Assembly: GCA_965248155.1 (NCBI GenBank)
Contig: CBDFIO010000001.1
Span: forward strand, 1,240,001-1,304,000
DNA length: 64,000 nucleotides
Source of the DNA: RFSX01 sp965248155
GTDB lineage: Bacteria; Bacteroidota; Bacteroidia; Chitinophagales; Saprospiraceae
Direction of reading: 5' to 3'
In this document: in pieces, positions 1 through 9,113 of the stretch
Position numbering within the stretch: the first letter of the stretch is position 1
Layout of the letters: every line of letters starts with the position of its first letter
Program-made: the position numbers and the translations under genes
Notes under the pieces: model-generated
The model's database searches: none
The model's input: the letters and a program-made list of their open reading frames with translations, nothing else
Told to the model about the DNA's origin: nothing

Positions 1-1481
1 CGGGAACACAGCTGACACTAAGAACTTTCCACGTTGGGGGTATTGCATCAGTATCGAAAGCTGAGTCAGAAATCATCTCTAAGCATGATGGAGTATTGGA
101 ATTTGATAATGTAACTGCAACGAATTATGAAGAGAATGGTGTGAAAAGCAGAATTGTAATATCTAGATCCGGAGAAATTAGATTGATTGATCCAGAAAGC
201 AAAAAGATACTTACGACATTCTATATTCAATACGGTTCAGTACTGCATGTTAAGAATAAGCAAAAAGCTAAAAAGGGAGACCTCATTTGTCAATGGGATC
301 CGTTCAACGCTGTTATCATTTCCGAATACAAGGGTATCGTTAAATATGATGGGCTTGAAGAGGGAGTATCATTTAGAAAGGAAAGAGATGACCAGACAGG
401 AAATGAAGATCATGTGATAATCGAATCAAAGAACAAAAAGACGATTCCTATTATCAAAGTCATTTCAGCTTCAGGAAAAGAGCTTAAGTCTTATACAATG
501 CCTGTAGGTGCTTATCTAACTGTTCAGAATGGAATGGAAGTTGTTTCAGGACAAAAATTGGCTAAGATACCAAGAAAACAAGGTCAGATTCAAGATATTA
601 CCGGAGGTCTTCCAAGGGTAACTGAGCTGTTTGAAGCACGTAATCCATCGAATCCTGCAGTAACGTCACAAATTGATGGTATTGTAAGTTTTGGAAAAGT
701 CAAAAGAGGAAACCAGGAAGTCTTTGTTTTTGACGAAAAAACAAATCAGAAGACGAAGTATCTTATTAAGAAAGGAAAGTTAATGTTGGTCCAAGACGGA
801 GACTTTGTAAGAGCAGGAACGAAGTTATCTGACGGCGCAACATCGCCATTTGATATTTTAAATATCATGGGGCCATTTGCTGTACAAAAATATCTGGTTA
901 ACGGAATACAAGAAGTATATAGATCTCAGGGTATTGTAATCAATGACAAACATATTGAAGTAATATCACGTCAGATGATGAGAAGAGTTGAAATCGAAGA
1001 TCCAGGAGATACACATTTCTTAGAAGGTGAAGCAGTTGAAAGATTCGAGTTCTTAGATTCAAATGATTGGATCTTTGACAAAAAAGTAGTTGAAGATGCC
1101 GGAGAATCGTCAAAAATGAAACAAGGGCAATTGGTTTCATTAAGACACATCAGAGAAGAGAATTCTTATCTAAAGAGAAATGATTTGAAATTGGTGAGCT
1201 TTAGTGATGCAGTATCTGCAACTTCGAAACCATTACTTCAGGGTATTACTAAATCGTCCCTAGGTACGATTAGTTGGATTTCAGCAGCATCATTCCAAGA
1301 AACGACCAAGGTGTTGAGTACTGCAGCTATAGGAGCCAAGAAAGATGATTTATTTGGTCTGAAGGAAAATGTTATTTCAGGTAAGATGATACCAGCAGGT
1401 ACCGGACTGAAAGAATTTAGGAATTTAATTGTCAATGCAATTGAAATACCTGAAGAACCGGAAGAAGAATTGGCTGAATAA
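1..1481 (+). CDS. rpoC: DNA-directed RNA polymerase subunit beta' (C-terminal part)
   Basis: The 5' end lies outside the window; the reading frame is open from base 3 and encodes about 492 C-terminal residues. The first visible residues read GTQLTLRTFHVGG, the conserved RpoC segment in domain 5 near the trigger loop and bridge region. Further recognisable stretches are GGLPRVTELFEAR, GDFVRAGTKLSDG, the GIQEVYRSQGIVINDKHIEVI segment near 905-965, and LQGITKSSLGTISWISAASFQETTKVL close to the end, all typical of bacterial beta'. The protein is the catalytic-core subunit of RNA polymerase. The tail (EIPEEPEEELAE) is acidic, common in Bacteroidota. A hairpin terminator follows 28 bases after the stop. 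Identification is secure; only the start is missing because of the window edge. Confidence 0.97.
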   Translation, partial: GTQLTLRTFHVGGIASVSKAESEIISKHDGVLEFDNVTATNYEENGVKSRIVISRSGEIRLIDPESKKILTTFYIQYGSVLHVKNKQKAKKGDLICQWDPFNAVIISEYKGIVKYDGLEEGVSFRKERDDQTGNEDHVIIESKNKKTIPIIKVISASGKELKSYTMPVGAYLTVQNGMEVVSGQKLAKIPRKQGQIQDITGGLPRVTELFEARNPSNPAVTSQIDGIVSFGKVKRGNQEVFVFDEKTNQKTKYLIKKGKLMLVQDGDFVRAGTKLSDGATSPFDILNIMGPFAVQKYLVNGIQEVYRSQGIVINDKHIEVISRQMMRRVEIEDPGDTHFLEGEAVERFEFLDSNDWIFDKKVVEDAGESSKMKQGQLVSLRHIREENSYLKRNDLKLVSFSDAVSATSKPLLQGITKSSLGTISWISAASFQETTKVLSTAAIGAKKDDLFGLKENVISGKMIPAGTGLKEFRNLIVNAIEIPEEPEEELAE

Positions 1482-1509
1482 TTAAGAAAGAGAATATTTA
1501 GTATATAGA

Positions 1510-1547
1510 ATTCCTGGCAAAGAAATTTGTCAGGAATTTATTTTTTT
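1510..1547 (+). terminator. Rho-independent terminator after rpoC
   Basis: A 10-bp stem (ATTCCTGGCA at 1510-1519 with TGTCAGGAAT at 1528-1537, one G-T pair) encloses an 8-base loop and is followed by TTATTTTTTT. It sits 28 bases after the rpoC stop and its right arm overlaps the last codons of the convergent ribE gene. Confidence 0.85.
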
Positions 1548-2123
1548 AAGATACTTGATAACATATTTTCCTAAATTGTCAAATTCAATATTTATATGTT
1601 CACCGATCTGTAAATCTTTGAAATTTGTGTTCTCATATGTATAAGGTATAATCGAAACAGATAGCAAGTCTTCCTCGATATTAGTTATTGTAAGACTAAT
1701 ACCATTCAAACAGATAGATCCTTTTTCAATAACATAATCCTCATATTCAGAAGGAAATCTGATTTCAAAATCCCAGCTACCATTATTATCGATAATCTGT
1801 GTTATTTTTCCTTTGCAATCGACATGACCAGAAACCAAATGTCCATCAATTCTTGAACTTGGAAGTAAGCATCTCTCAAGATTGATTCGATCTCCTGCTT
1901 TCAACATATCCAGGATACTTCTTTCCAAAGTTTCTTTTATCGCTTCAACTTTATATTGCTGAGCATCAATTTCTACTATAGACAGACAAACCCCATTATG
2001 ACTTATACTCTGATCAATATAAAGGTCATCTTGTATCGTATGCTTAATCGTAAAGACTTTATTCGTTCCTTCTTTTCCAACTTTCACCAACTCAGCTACG
2101 GATTCAATTATTCCACTAAACAT
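1530..2123 (-). CDS. ribE: Riboflavin synthase (alpha subunit)
   Basis: The 197-residue product is riboflavin synthase, which dismutates two 6,7-dimethyl-8-ribityllumazine molecules to riboflavin and a pyrimidine product. It starts MFSGIIE, the canonical N-terminus, and shows two lumazine-binding barrels: the first (about 1-95) with SISHNGVCLSIV and ETLERS, the second (about 96-190) with SRIDGHLVSGHVD, GSICLNGISLTI and IPYTYENTNF. Length matches the family (about 195-215). It begins 2 bases after the stop of the upstream CHU_C surface protein, so it is probably translated from the same transcript, an unusual partner. The other visible riboflavin gene, ribH, lies 45 kb away. No FMN-riboswitch-like fold is evident upstream. 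Confidence 0.95.
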   Translation of the reverse strand: MFSGIIESVAELVKVGKEGTNKVFTIKHTIQDDLYIDQSISHNGVCLSIVEIDAQQYKVEAIKETLERSILDMLKAGDRINLERCLLPSSRIDGHLVSGHVDCKGKITQIIDNNGSWDFEIRFPSEYEDYVIEKGSICLNGISLTITNIEEDLLSVSIIPYTYENTNFKDLQIGEHINIEFDNLGKYVIKYLKKINS

Positions 2124-2125
2124 GT

Positions 2126-4846
2126 TTATCTAAAAATTTGAATGTGTCCATCGAGAAGATCGCTTTGAGAAATCTGATCAGAAATTGATTGTTCAAAAAC
2201 TCTGCAGATATAATAATATGTACCTGAATCGAGATCATTACTTGAAAGGCTTTTACCATCCCAATTGATTTCCGGATCAAAACTTTCATATACAAGATTT
2301 CCCCATCGATTAAACACTTTCAAGTCAATCGAATGAACAAACCTGTTCTCAACTGGTACAAAAAAATCATTCGCTCCATCATTATTGGGAGTGAATGTAT
2401 TTGGTAATTCATAAATAGGACAATTCTCGACACAAACAGTATTGCTCAATTCACCTTCATTTCCTAATTCGTCAAGACTACTTACTGCATAACATCCATT
2501 AATGCCTTCTTCAGGAGCATGATCAAAAATATTTGATGGGAAGTCTTCTACTGTAGCTATCAGTTCAAGTTCAGTATTTAAGTTATTCGAATAATAAATA
2601 TTATAACTATTTAGATCATTGCTATTCGTACAGGCTCCTAGTACTGAATTCCAGCTTAAAGTATTCACGAGTACATTTAATTCTATACCCTCACTTAAGG
2701 CTTGACAAGGATTGTCAACTATTAAATTAGGAGGACATGGACCTACAGAATCTATTGGTGTTCCACAAATCTCTTGTGAAAGATTCAGCAAAGGGGAAGG
2801 AGTAGAAGAAAGCCCATAAGTACCAGTAGTTTCAATCAAATAGCAATATTCTATCCCATTTATTACATCAAAATCAAGAAATGTATTTTCTTCTATAGTT
2901 GATATTAATCCATAGGGATTTGTATCTGTTTTCTTATATATATCATAAGAATAATTTTCCCAGGGAACATCAGCATTCCAACTTAGAATATTCTGGTTAT
3001 CCGATGATTCTATATTTAAAAATATTGAACTGGCCGGTAGTGAGGAACCATAATATTTATGATTGCTGTAAAAGTCTATTAAATAATAATATTGTTGTTC
3101 ACTTGTATTGATTAATTCATCATCATATGCTAGAGATATGGGAGAAGCAAAAAACGGAGTGATAAAATTAGCATCAGTTATTTCTTCATAATTAATATTG
3201 TCCGTAGATCGCTTCAGCTGATATTCATAAGGTCCCGGATTCTCTAATGTGTCAAGGTCCAATGCTATTGGTTTAATCCATTTGACAAGAATTTTTCCAT
3301 CAGAAGTAGAAGTATTACTAACACTTACATTGGTTATTAAAGGTATATCCTGACTTAATTGAAGACATATTTCATTTGATGGAAGACTTTCAACGATATT
3401 AAAAGGATTTCCGCTACTGGTTTTTTTAGCAAAGTTGGCCAGAACACGATAACAATATATTTTGCCTTTTTCTAAACCTTTGTCATCTACATGAGAATAT
3501 TGTATCCCATCATTCTCATTGGTTAGAAATTCTACTATTTCATATCCTTTACCACCAAGCCCTTCTTCACATGTATCTATGACAAAAGGATTGGGATTAA
3601 TTTTACGCCAGACACTGAATCCAATAAAATAGTCATCTACAGTCTCTCTGCATGCATAATCGAAATCCCATTTTAGCTCTATTGTATTATCAATTGATCC
3701 GCCGGTAAGATTTTCCGGAGGTGGTCCGACGACTTTAATCCTGATCGTCTTTAAAACAGAAAGTCCGGACATACCTCTCGAATTATCTTGAGCTCTGAAT
3801 ACAATTTGATAATAACTCTTTGAAATATGTTCGCATTTTGTTTCCCAAATCAACTTTTCTTTAAGATCTTGAACTATGTAATCCCCTTTTCCAGTAAGAA
3901 TGGCATTCGATATATCTTGCATGAATGGACCCCCTGTAGCACTTAGCCTTACTAAATCGGAAGAGTCAGGATCTGTGACAATCACCGGGATTTCAAGTGT
4001 AGTTCCAGCTATCACACATATTTCATCTATCACATCAATTATTGGAGCTTGACTCATACAAATATCTACGAATATTTGCATGTCTCTGATAACGCTATTC
4101 AATAGAACACCATTTCTATATTCATTGATTTTAATAGCAATATTATACTCACCCGGAGACTTAGGGGAATCCCAAACAAAATCTCCTGAAATTGGATCAA
4201 GCGATATTACATTACCTGGACCCGGTTGGTGGGCTTCATTTGGGAGCTCATATTTAGGAACTTCTACACCCTCTGATTCTAAAGGCACTATTAATTCATA
4301 TGAAAGACTATCTCCATCTGGATCAAAAGCATTTGGATTGTGAATGAACCGTTCATTAACGCAGGCAAAATCTATAGGGGCCTGAAGTAAAATCACAGAG
4401 TTATTATATCCTTGAAATTGTGGATTTGTAAAAGTAAAGCTTGTTTCAACATAAAAACGGACATCTACAGAATTTGGAAAATTCACATTTTGAATATTAT
4501 TTACTCGGTTAGGGTCATTAAAAGATAGAGTATAGCTTGCCCTTCCCGGATAAGTGTGTTCTGCAGTATAATAATTGATTTTAATATCTTCTCCCGGAAT
4601 AATTTCGCCATCTCCATTAGATCTCGAAACTAAACTGCTTGATCCGTCTCCCCAAAAAAGTTCTAAACTATCTCTATCGGCAGAAGTTGAACTTGCTTTT
4701 GTGTAAGTAGTAATAGTCGCTCTAATCGTAAGAGGACCGATTTGTTCATAAGTGATTTCTCCTGCTCGATTATGAGTAGCGCCGAGAAAATTAAAGCTCA
4801 GTAGAACAATTAGAAATGGAAAAGATATTTTTTGAATTATATTCAA
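2126..4846 (-). CDS. Secreted surface protein with gliding-motility (CHU_C) C-terminal domain
   Basis: A 906-residue exported protein. Residues 1-23 form a signal peptide (hydrophobic FPFLIVLLSFNFLGA, cleavage before THNRAGE). The N-terminal region (about 24-265) carries a module also present in the 1597-residue protein at 15050: a start of type ATHxxGGExTY, an FDPDGDSLSYEL segment and KINEYRNGVLL..V.RD. The middle (about 270-800) has cadherin/fibronectin-III-like beta-sandwich sequences (for example LIWETKCEH, NILSWNADVPWENYSYDIYKK). The last ~85 residues are the gliding-motility/CHU_C domain (NTFTPNNDGANDFF, VFNRWGNLVYES, NWDGK, GTYYYICRV), typically used for type IX export and cell-surface retention. 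It probably serves as an adhesin or matrix component; the ligand is not predictable. It precedes ribE by 2 bases. Confidence 0.88.
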   Translation of the reverse strand: MNIIQKISFPFLIVLLSFNFLGATHNRAGEITYEQIGPLTIRATITTYTKASSTSADRDSLELFWGDGSSSLVSRSNGDGEIIPGEDIKINYYTAEHTYPGRASYTLSFNDPNRVNNIQNVNFPNSVDVRFYVETSFTFTNPQFQGYNNSVILLQAPIDFACVNERFIHNPNAFDPDGDSLSYELIVPLESEGVEVPKYELPNEAHQPGPGNVISLDPISGDFVWDSPKSPGEYNIAIKINEYRNGVLLNSVIRDMQIFVDICMSQAPIIDVIDEICVIAGTTLEIPVIVTDPDSSDLVRLSATGGPFMQDISNAILTGKGDYIVQDLKEKLIWETKCEHISKSYYQIVFRAQDNSRGMSGLSVLKTIRIKVVGPPPENLTGGSIDNTIELKWDFDYACRETVDDYFIGFSVWRKINPNPFVIDTCEEGLGGKGYEIVEFLTNENDGIQYSHVDDKGLEKGKIYCYRVLANFAKKTSSGNPFNIVESLPSNEICLQLSQDIPLITNVSVSNTSTSDGKILVKWIKPIALDLDTLENPGPYEYQLKRSTDNINYEEITDANFITPFFASPISLAYDDELINTSEQQYYYLIDFYSNHKYYGSSLPASSIFLNIESSDNQNILSWNADVPWENYSYDIYKKTDTNPYGLISTIEENTFLDFDVINGIEYCYLIETTGTYGLSSTPSPLLNLSQEICGTPIDSVGPCPPNLIVDNPCQALSEGIELNVLVNTLSWNSVLGACTNSNDLNSYNIYYSNNLNTELELIATVEDFPSNIFDHAPEEGINGCYAVSSLDELGNEGELSNTVCVENCPIYELPNTFTPNNDGANDFFVPVENRFVHSIDLKVFNRWGNLVYESFDPEINWDGKSLSSNDLDSGTYYYICRVFEQSISDQISQSDLLDGHIQIFR

Positions 4847-4885
4847 TACAAACTTTGTAGCAATTTATATAAAAAATGAAAGTCT

Positions 4886-5740
4886 TTAAAGTCTATAGCC
4901 AAGTTCGATAAGACATTTTCTCAGGCTTTCTTTCCACAAAGGAATGTCAGACTTTAAAAATACTTTCAATTTGTCCTTTGACAACACATTCCATCTTGGT
5001 CTGGGAGCCTCTGCTGAATACGCTTCAGAACTTATATCAATAACACGACAATCTATCTCACATAATTCAAATATCTCTCTAGCAAATTCAGCCCAACTAC
5101 AATATCCTTCATCGCTATAATTATATATTCCGACAGCTTTTTTCTCTAACAGATCAAAAACAAAACGAACCAAGTTCTTCGTATAACTTGGGGTTCCGAT
5201 CTGATCTGCCACAACTTTAATCTCTTTGTGCTCTTTTGCTAAACGTAACATAGTGCTTACAAAATTGTTTCCATAGGAAGAATAAAGCCAAGAAGTCCTA
5301 ATTAGCAGAGAATCTGGCCGGTTTTTTAATAATATTCTTTCTCCTTCTAATTTGCTCTTTCCATATTGGCTCTTTGGATTGCATGGATCTGTTTCAGATA
5401 AAGGAATTGAACTATTTGAATCGTAAACATAATCCGTAGAAAAATGAATAATCGTAGTGCTTTCCTGAGCGTATTTGCTAATAAACTCTAAAGCCTTTGA
5501 ATTGATGTTATTAGATTTATCAATTTCACTTTCAGCTTTATCTACAAATGTATAAGCGGCAGTGTTAATGAAGTAATCGAATGGGTAGCTTAAGTTTCTT
5601 TTAATATCAGATTCAGATTCAAGATCCATTTCATTTTTCTTTTTAAAAACGAAATCATATTTCGATGTTAATTCCGAAAATGAATCTATTCCTTTTGCTA
5701 ATTGTCCTGATTGACCAGAAACGAGAATGCTTTTCTTCAA
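4886..5740 (-). CDS. rfbD: dTDP-4-dehydrorhamnose reductase (RfbD-like)
   Basis: A 284-residue extended short-chain dehydrogenase. The nucleotide-binding motif GQSGQLAKG (8-16) matches the RfbD GxxGQLG pattern; STDYVYDSN supplies the catalytic-site Thr/Ser region and YGKSKLEGE the YxxxK catalytic pair; RTSWLYSSYGNNFV and GIYNYSDEG are family-specific. The enzyme reduces dTDP-4-keto-L-rhamnose to dTDP-L-rhamnose with NADPH for surface polysaccharide synthesis. rfbA, rfbB and rfbC are not in the window, so it is either an isolated pathway gene or a close relative acting on another sugar nucleotide. It starts 3 bases after the ABC permease stop and is probably co-transcribed with the exporter pair. 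Confidence 0.88.
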   Translation of the reverse strand: MKKSILVSGQSGQLAKGIDSFSELTSKYDFVFKKKNEMDLESESDIKRNLSYPFDYFINTAAYTFVDKAESEIDKSNNINSKALEFISKYAQESTTIIHFSTDYVYDSNSSIPLSETDPCNPKSQYGKSKLEGERILLKNRPDSLLIRTSWLYSSYGNNFVSTMLRLAKEHKEIKVVADQIGTPSYTKNLVRFVFDLLEKKAVGIYNYSDEGYCSWAEFAREIFELCEIDCRVIDISSEAYSAEAPRPRWNVLSKDKLKVFLKSDIPLWKESLRKCLIELGYRL

Positions 5741-5743
5741 ACT

Positions 5744-6553
5744 TTAAATGTCTCTTCTTTTAAATGTATAATAACTCGTAGCCAAAAATATAACCGCATA
5801 TACAGCTGTGATAACAAAGGCTTCTTTATCCGATAAGAGAATTGGAAATTCTATTTCTTTATTATTCATAAAATCAGCATATTTTAAAAATGGCATTGGC
5901 ATGAGATCTTCTGTGGCGTTCATCGGATAATAGTTAATGAATTTACTATTATCAACCTTAAAATGAACGACCCATCTTAGAATCATTTCAATGATCATCA
6001 CATATGTGAGATAGAGGAACACTGCAATTCCAGCTTTCCTAAAAATAAATGCCAGAAATAAAGCAAAATTCAAATATGAAAATGACATCAGAAAAAATTT
6101 AGGGATAGCGTAGCTGTTGTCAAATGCCACAGTTAGACTAACGCCTTCGCCATTTGAAAATCCTACAATTAGAGAAAGAATAATGTAGAATAAAGTAGCG
6201 AATAAACTTAACAGAAGTACATTCAATATTTTAGCAGAAAAGAATTCATTTCTTGATAATCCGTTAATTATTGATTGACGCATTGTCTTATTATTGACTT
6301 CAATCGTAACGGTATAAATTACAAGGACACCTAGAAAAAAGAACACCGTCCAGTTTCCAGCATAACCCAAGTATTCCCAGACTGTCGGAAAATTGAAAAA
6401 TATTTCCCTACCAGGTAGAAATGAAGGAAGATCAGGCATTAATTTTCCTATATAAAGAGAAGCCGGGAAAAAGACAATAAAGAACACAAATAACAATACG
6501 ATTACTGTATTCTTTCTAAATTTCGACCATTCAAGTTTTATTAATCTAAGCAT
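5744..6553 (-). CDS. ABC-2 type transporter permease
   Basis: A 269-residue integral membrane protein with about six hydrophobic helices (near 15-35, 60-82, 105-130, 150-168, 172-192 and 245-262). It has the layout of ABC-2 permeases: a first helix after a short basic N-terminus (MLRLIKLEWSKFRKN), a conserved NKTMRQSIINGLSRNEFFSAK cytoplasmic loop before helix 3, and a C-terminal basic tail (YTFKRRDI). It lies 11 bases downstream of the ATPase gene and is clearly its partner. The substrate cannot be read from sequence; the pair resembles single-ATPase/single-permease exporters of the bacitracin or sodium type rather than dedicated polysaccharide exporters. Confidence 0.85.
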   Translation of the reverse strand: MLRLIKLEWSKFRKNTVIVLLFVFFIVFFPASLYIGKLMPDLPSFLPGREIFFNFPTVWEYLGYAGNWTVFFFLGVLVIYTVTIEVNNKTMRQSIINGLSRNEFFSAKILNVLLLSLFATLFYIILSLIVGFSNGEGVSLTVAFDNSYAIPKFFLMSFSYLNFALFLAFIFRKAGIAVFLYLTYVMIIEMILRWVVHFKVDNSKFINYYPMNATEDLMPMPFLKYADFMNNKEIEFPILLSDKEAFVITAVYAVIFLATSYYTFKRRDI

Positions 6554-6564
6554 AGGATGTTCTG

Positions 6565-7455
6565 TTATTGGTTTCCGGTAATTTGCAAAAATTCTTCTTC
6601 TAATCTTCTTTTCCTTGATACCATGTGATTTAATTTAATTCCGTGTTGGATAGCCTTCGCATTCAATTCGGCTACATCTAAACTTTGATCTGCAATGCAT
6701 TCAAAATATTGTTTCGAATCATCAATAGACTTTATTAATGTTTCAGATCTTAAAAAGGCTTTCAACTTAGTAGGATCTTGCGCCCCAAGTTCTAATGTCA
6801 AATCATTTGATAGAATAGCCCCGACAGGTCCGGTTGCCAATAATTTACCTTTCTTCAAAATTGCAACATGAGAACATATTTTCTCTACTTCATCAAGGAT
6901 GTGACTCGCCATAATGACAGTTTTCCCTCGATTTGCAATTTCTTGAAGTGTTTGTCTTACTTCAGCTATTCCTTCCGGGTCAAGCCCATTAGTTGGTTCG
7001 TCAAAAATGACAACTTCCGGGTCTCCAATAAGCGTAGCTGCAATAGCAAGCCGTTGTTTCATTCCTAAAGAATAAGTTTTAAAAGCTGATTTTCTACGTG
7101 CTTTTAGTTTTACCAACTCCAATAAATCATCGTAATTTTTTGATTCTACCTTTTTGATTTGTCTGACGATATCAAGGTTGTCATCTGCATTTAAATAGGG
7201 TAGGAAGTTAGGAGTTTCCAGAATCGATCCTATCCTGAGGTTGTGCCGTCCTTGGAACTTGTTGTTAAACCAGGTAAAGCTTCCGCTATTTGGTTTTAAT
7301 ATTCCTAAAATAACGCCTAAAGTAGTAGTCTTCCCACTTCCATTAGGACCTAGAATACCAAGGACTTGTCCACTCTCAACTTTCAAATCGAGTTTATCCA
7401 AGGCCTTTATTTTTCCATATCTTTTAGAAATTCCGTTTATACTTAAAACTTCCAT
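6565..7455 (-). CDS. ABC transporter ATP-binding protein
   Basis: A 296-residue nucleotide-binding subunit. Walker A is GPNGSGKTTT (about 37-46), the Q-loop region falls near residue 80, the signature is YSLGMKQRLAIA (about 128-139), and Walker B is EVVIFDEPTNGLDP followed by the switch histidine in MASHILDEV. The C-terminal extension after about residue 220 contains a helper domain typical of ABC-2 ATPases of the CcmA/BcrA class. It energises the permease immediately downstream (11-base gap). Codon use and motif completeness suggest an active ATPase. Confidence 0.93.
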   Translation of the reverse strand: MEVLSINGISKRYGKIKALDKLDLKVESGQVLGILGPNGSGKTTTLGVILGILKPNSGSFTWFNNKFQGRHNLRIGSILETPNFLPYLNADDNLDIVRQIKKVESKNYDDLLELVKLKARRKSAFKTYSLGMKQRLAIAATLIGDPEVVIFDEPTNGLDPEGIAEVRQTLQEIANRGKTVIMASHILDEVEKICSHVAILKKGKLLATGPVGAILSNDLTLELGAQDPTKLKAFLRSETLIKSIDDSKQYFECIADQSLDVAELNAKAIQHGIKLNHMVSRKRRLEEEFLQITGNQ

Positions 7456-7547
7456 ACAACTTTTTTTGAAATTTACTTATTGATCTCATACTAAAGGTAC
7501 TCTTTAGATGAAAGGATTATATTTATATATAGATGACATAGAATAAT

Positions 7548-8639
7548 TCATTTTAAGTCTGCATACATCTTAATATACTGTCTGACAGACTTTTCTAATG
7601 GAAATTTGATCTCATCTTTTATGTTCCATTTGTCATCCATTGCAAGCATCATAGCATTTTTAAGACTTTCTGCATCCATAGATTTGATATGTAGGTGTTT
7701 GCCATTTACAACTTCAGACAAAGCCCCTTGACCAGAACTAATAATTGGAATCTTCATGGCCATCGATTCCACAGCTGAAAAACAAAAGCCTTCACTGTAA
7801 GAAGGGATTACAACGGCATCGGTTTGTTCTAATGCTTCTTTTAATTGAGATTTACTAAGATCACTTCTAATATCTATATAAGACTCAATTTGATACTTTG
7901 ATATTAGATTTCTAATTCTTTTATGAAATCCAGAGGGTTGTGTTGGGATTACTAGTTTTAATCTGAATTTGAGTTCTGTTTTGGAAAGGAGTTGAGTTGC
8001 TTTTAGTAACAGGTCAAGACCTTTAGAAATCCCTAGTCTTCCAAAATAAGCAAACTGATAATATTCGTTGCTTGGGAAAATGGTTCGCGGATTATATTCA
8101 TCGTAATCTATACCGTTATATATAACTTGAACCTTGGATTCGCTTATCCCTTCTAAGATAATTTTACTGCCGGTAAATTTTGAAACAGCAATGAATTTAT
8201 GAAATGGTAATCTTAGTAGAATCCATTCAAAGAGATAATGGAAAGTCAGAGAAATCTTGTTCATGAATGGTAATCGGAACCAAAGCTTTCCCCAAACTTC
8301 ATGAAAAGTGATAATGGTCTTTTTTCTTGTTAATAAACCAGCGATAAAGGCAGGTATTCCTGCATTATAAGACGTAGTATGAATGATGTTGTGTTTGTTT
8401 GCATATTTCACAGCAGCAAAACATCCTAATAAGGTGAACAGATAACGACTTTTAAAAGAAACCCGAACTACATTGACGCCATTGATAATTTCATTTGAGT
8501 CTAAGTCATCAGAAAACTTGGTTGTTAAGACGGTGACTTGAAAGTTTTGATTGGCAAGGGATTCTGCAAGATTTTTGAAGAGGGTTTCGACACCACCTAT
8601 ATTGGGATAGTAATTTTCAAGAATGAATAAAATTTTCAT
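7548..8639 (-). CDS. Glycosyltransferase family 4 protein
   Basis: A 363-residue GT-B fold glycosyltransferase. The N-terminal half begins MKILFILENYYPNIGGVETLF, the acceptor-side Rossmann start with the glycine loop of GT4 enzymes; the C-terminal half has AYFGRLGISKGLDLLLKA and the EX7E donor motif in SEGFCFSAVESMAMKIPII. It transfers a sugar from a nucleotide-activated donor to a lipid or polysaccharide intermediate at the inner membrane. Its ATG overlaps the stop of the DUF2304 gene by one base (TAATG), indicating translational coupling. DUF2304 proteins are commonly adjacent to glycosyltransferases. The specific linkage is unknown. Confidence 0.9.
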   Translation of the reverse strand: MKILFILENYYPNIGGVETLFKNLAESLANQNFQVTVLTTKFSDDLDSNEIINGVNVVRVSFKSRYLFTLLGCFAAVKYANKHNIIHTTSYNAGIPAFIAGLLTRKKTIITFHEVWGKLWFRLPFMNKISLTFHYLFEWILLRLPFHKFIAVSKFTGSKIILEGISESKVQVIYNGIDYDEYNPRTIFPSNEYYQFAYFGRLGISKGLDLLLKATQLLSKTELKFRLKLVIPTQPSGFHKRIRNLISKYQIESYIDIRSDLSKSQLKEALEQTDAVVIPSYSEGFCFSAVESMAMKIPIISSGQGALSEVVNGKHLHIKSMDAESLKNAMMLAMDDKWNIKDEIKFPLEKSVRQYIKMYADLK

Positions 8640-9034
8640 TAATCAGAAAGTTTCTGTTCTTCCTCTTTTTCATTTTCCTTGTCCAATTCGTTTTGTTTAT
8701 CTAATGCGATTTTTCTAATTAATTCTGTTATCTGTTTTTCTAACTTCTCAATTGTAGAAGAATGATAATAAGTCATCAGAAAAAGAAATCCCAGAGCGAC
8801 AAAGATTACGGCGTTAATATTGCTTCTAAACCCTAATGTTTCAGCCAGTGAAAAAGAAACCATATCAGGAATAATCGCAAGAAGACTAATTGTTATCCAA
8901 AATAGCATCCATAATAGAGTCTCTATCAATAACCGTCTATTGTTCTTGAATTGCACAAGAATTCTGTACATAAAAAAAAGTGCGATTAAAGGCACTAGCC
9001 ACTGGTATATTTCTATTTGGAATTTAAGAAACAA
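8639..9034 (-). CDS. DUF2304 family membrane protein
   Basis: A 131-residue protein with three likely transmembrane helices (about 9-27, 38-58, 73-90) followed by a highly charged coiled-coil tail (EKLEKQITELIRKIALDKQNE and EKEEEQKLSD). The order of helices, the RRLLIETLLWMLFWI segment and the DMVSFSLAETLGF loop match DUF2304. It starts at a TTG codon, with no ATG before the first helix. It is translationally coupled to the GT4 gene by a one-base overlap, suggesting a role as accessory membrane partner in glycan assembly; this role is inferred from context only. Confidence 0.8.
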   Translation of the reverse strand: MFLKFQIEIYQWLVPLIALFFMYRILVQFKNNRRLLIETLLWMLFWITISLLAIIPDMVSFSLAETLGFRSNINAVIFVALGFLFLMTYYHSSTIEKLEKQITELIRKIALDKQNELDKENEKEEEQKLSD

Positions 9035-9113
9035 ATGAAAAACTTGAACTGTAAATTTAATATAATTCTATTGTTAAAGATGATTATATTATTTTATTTA
9101 ATATATGTAATTC

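Noticed and set aside
5744..7455. ABC exporter of rhamnose-containing O-antigen because rfbD is adjacent
   Set aside because: The ATPase lacks a carbohydrate-binding C-terminal domain and the permease resembles small-molecule exporters; adjacency alone is weak.
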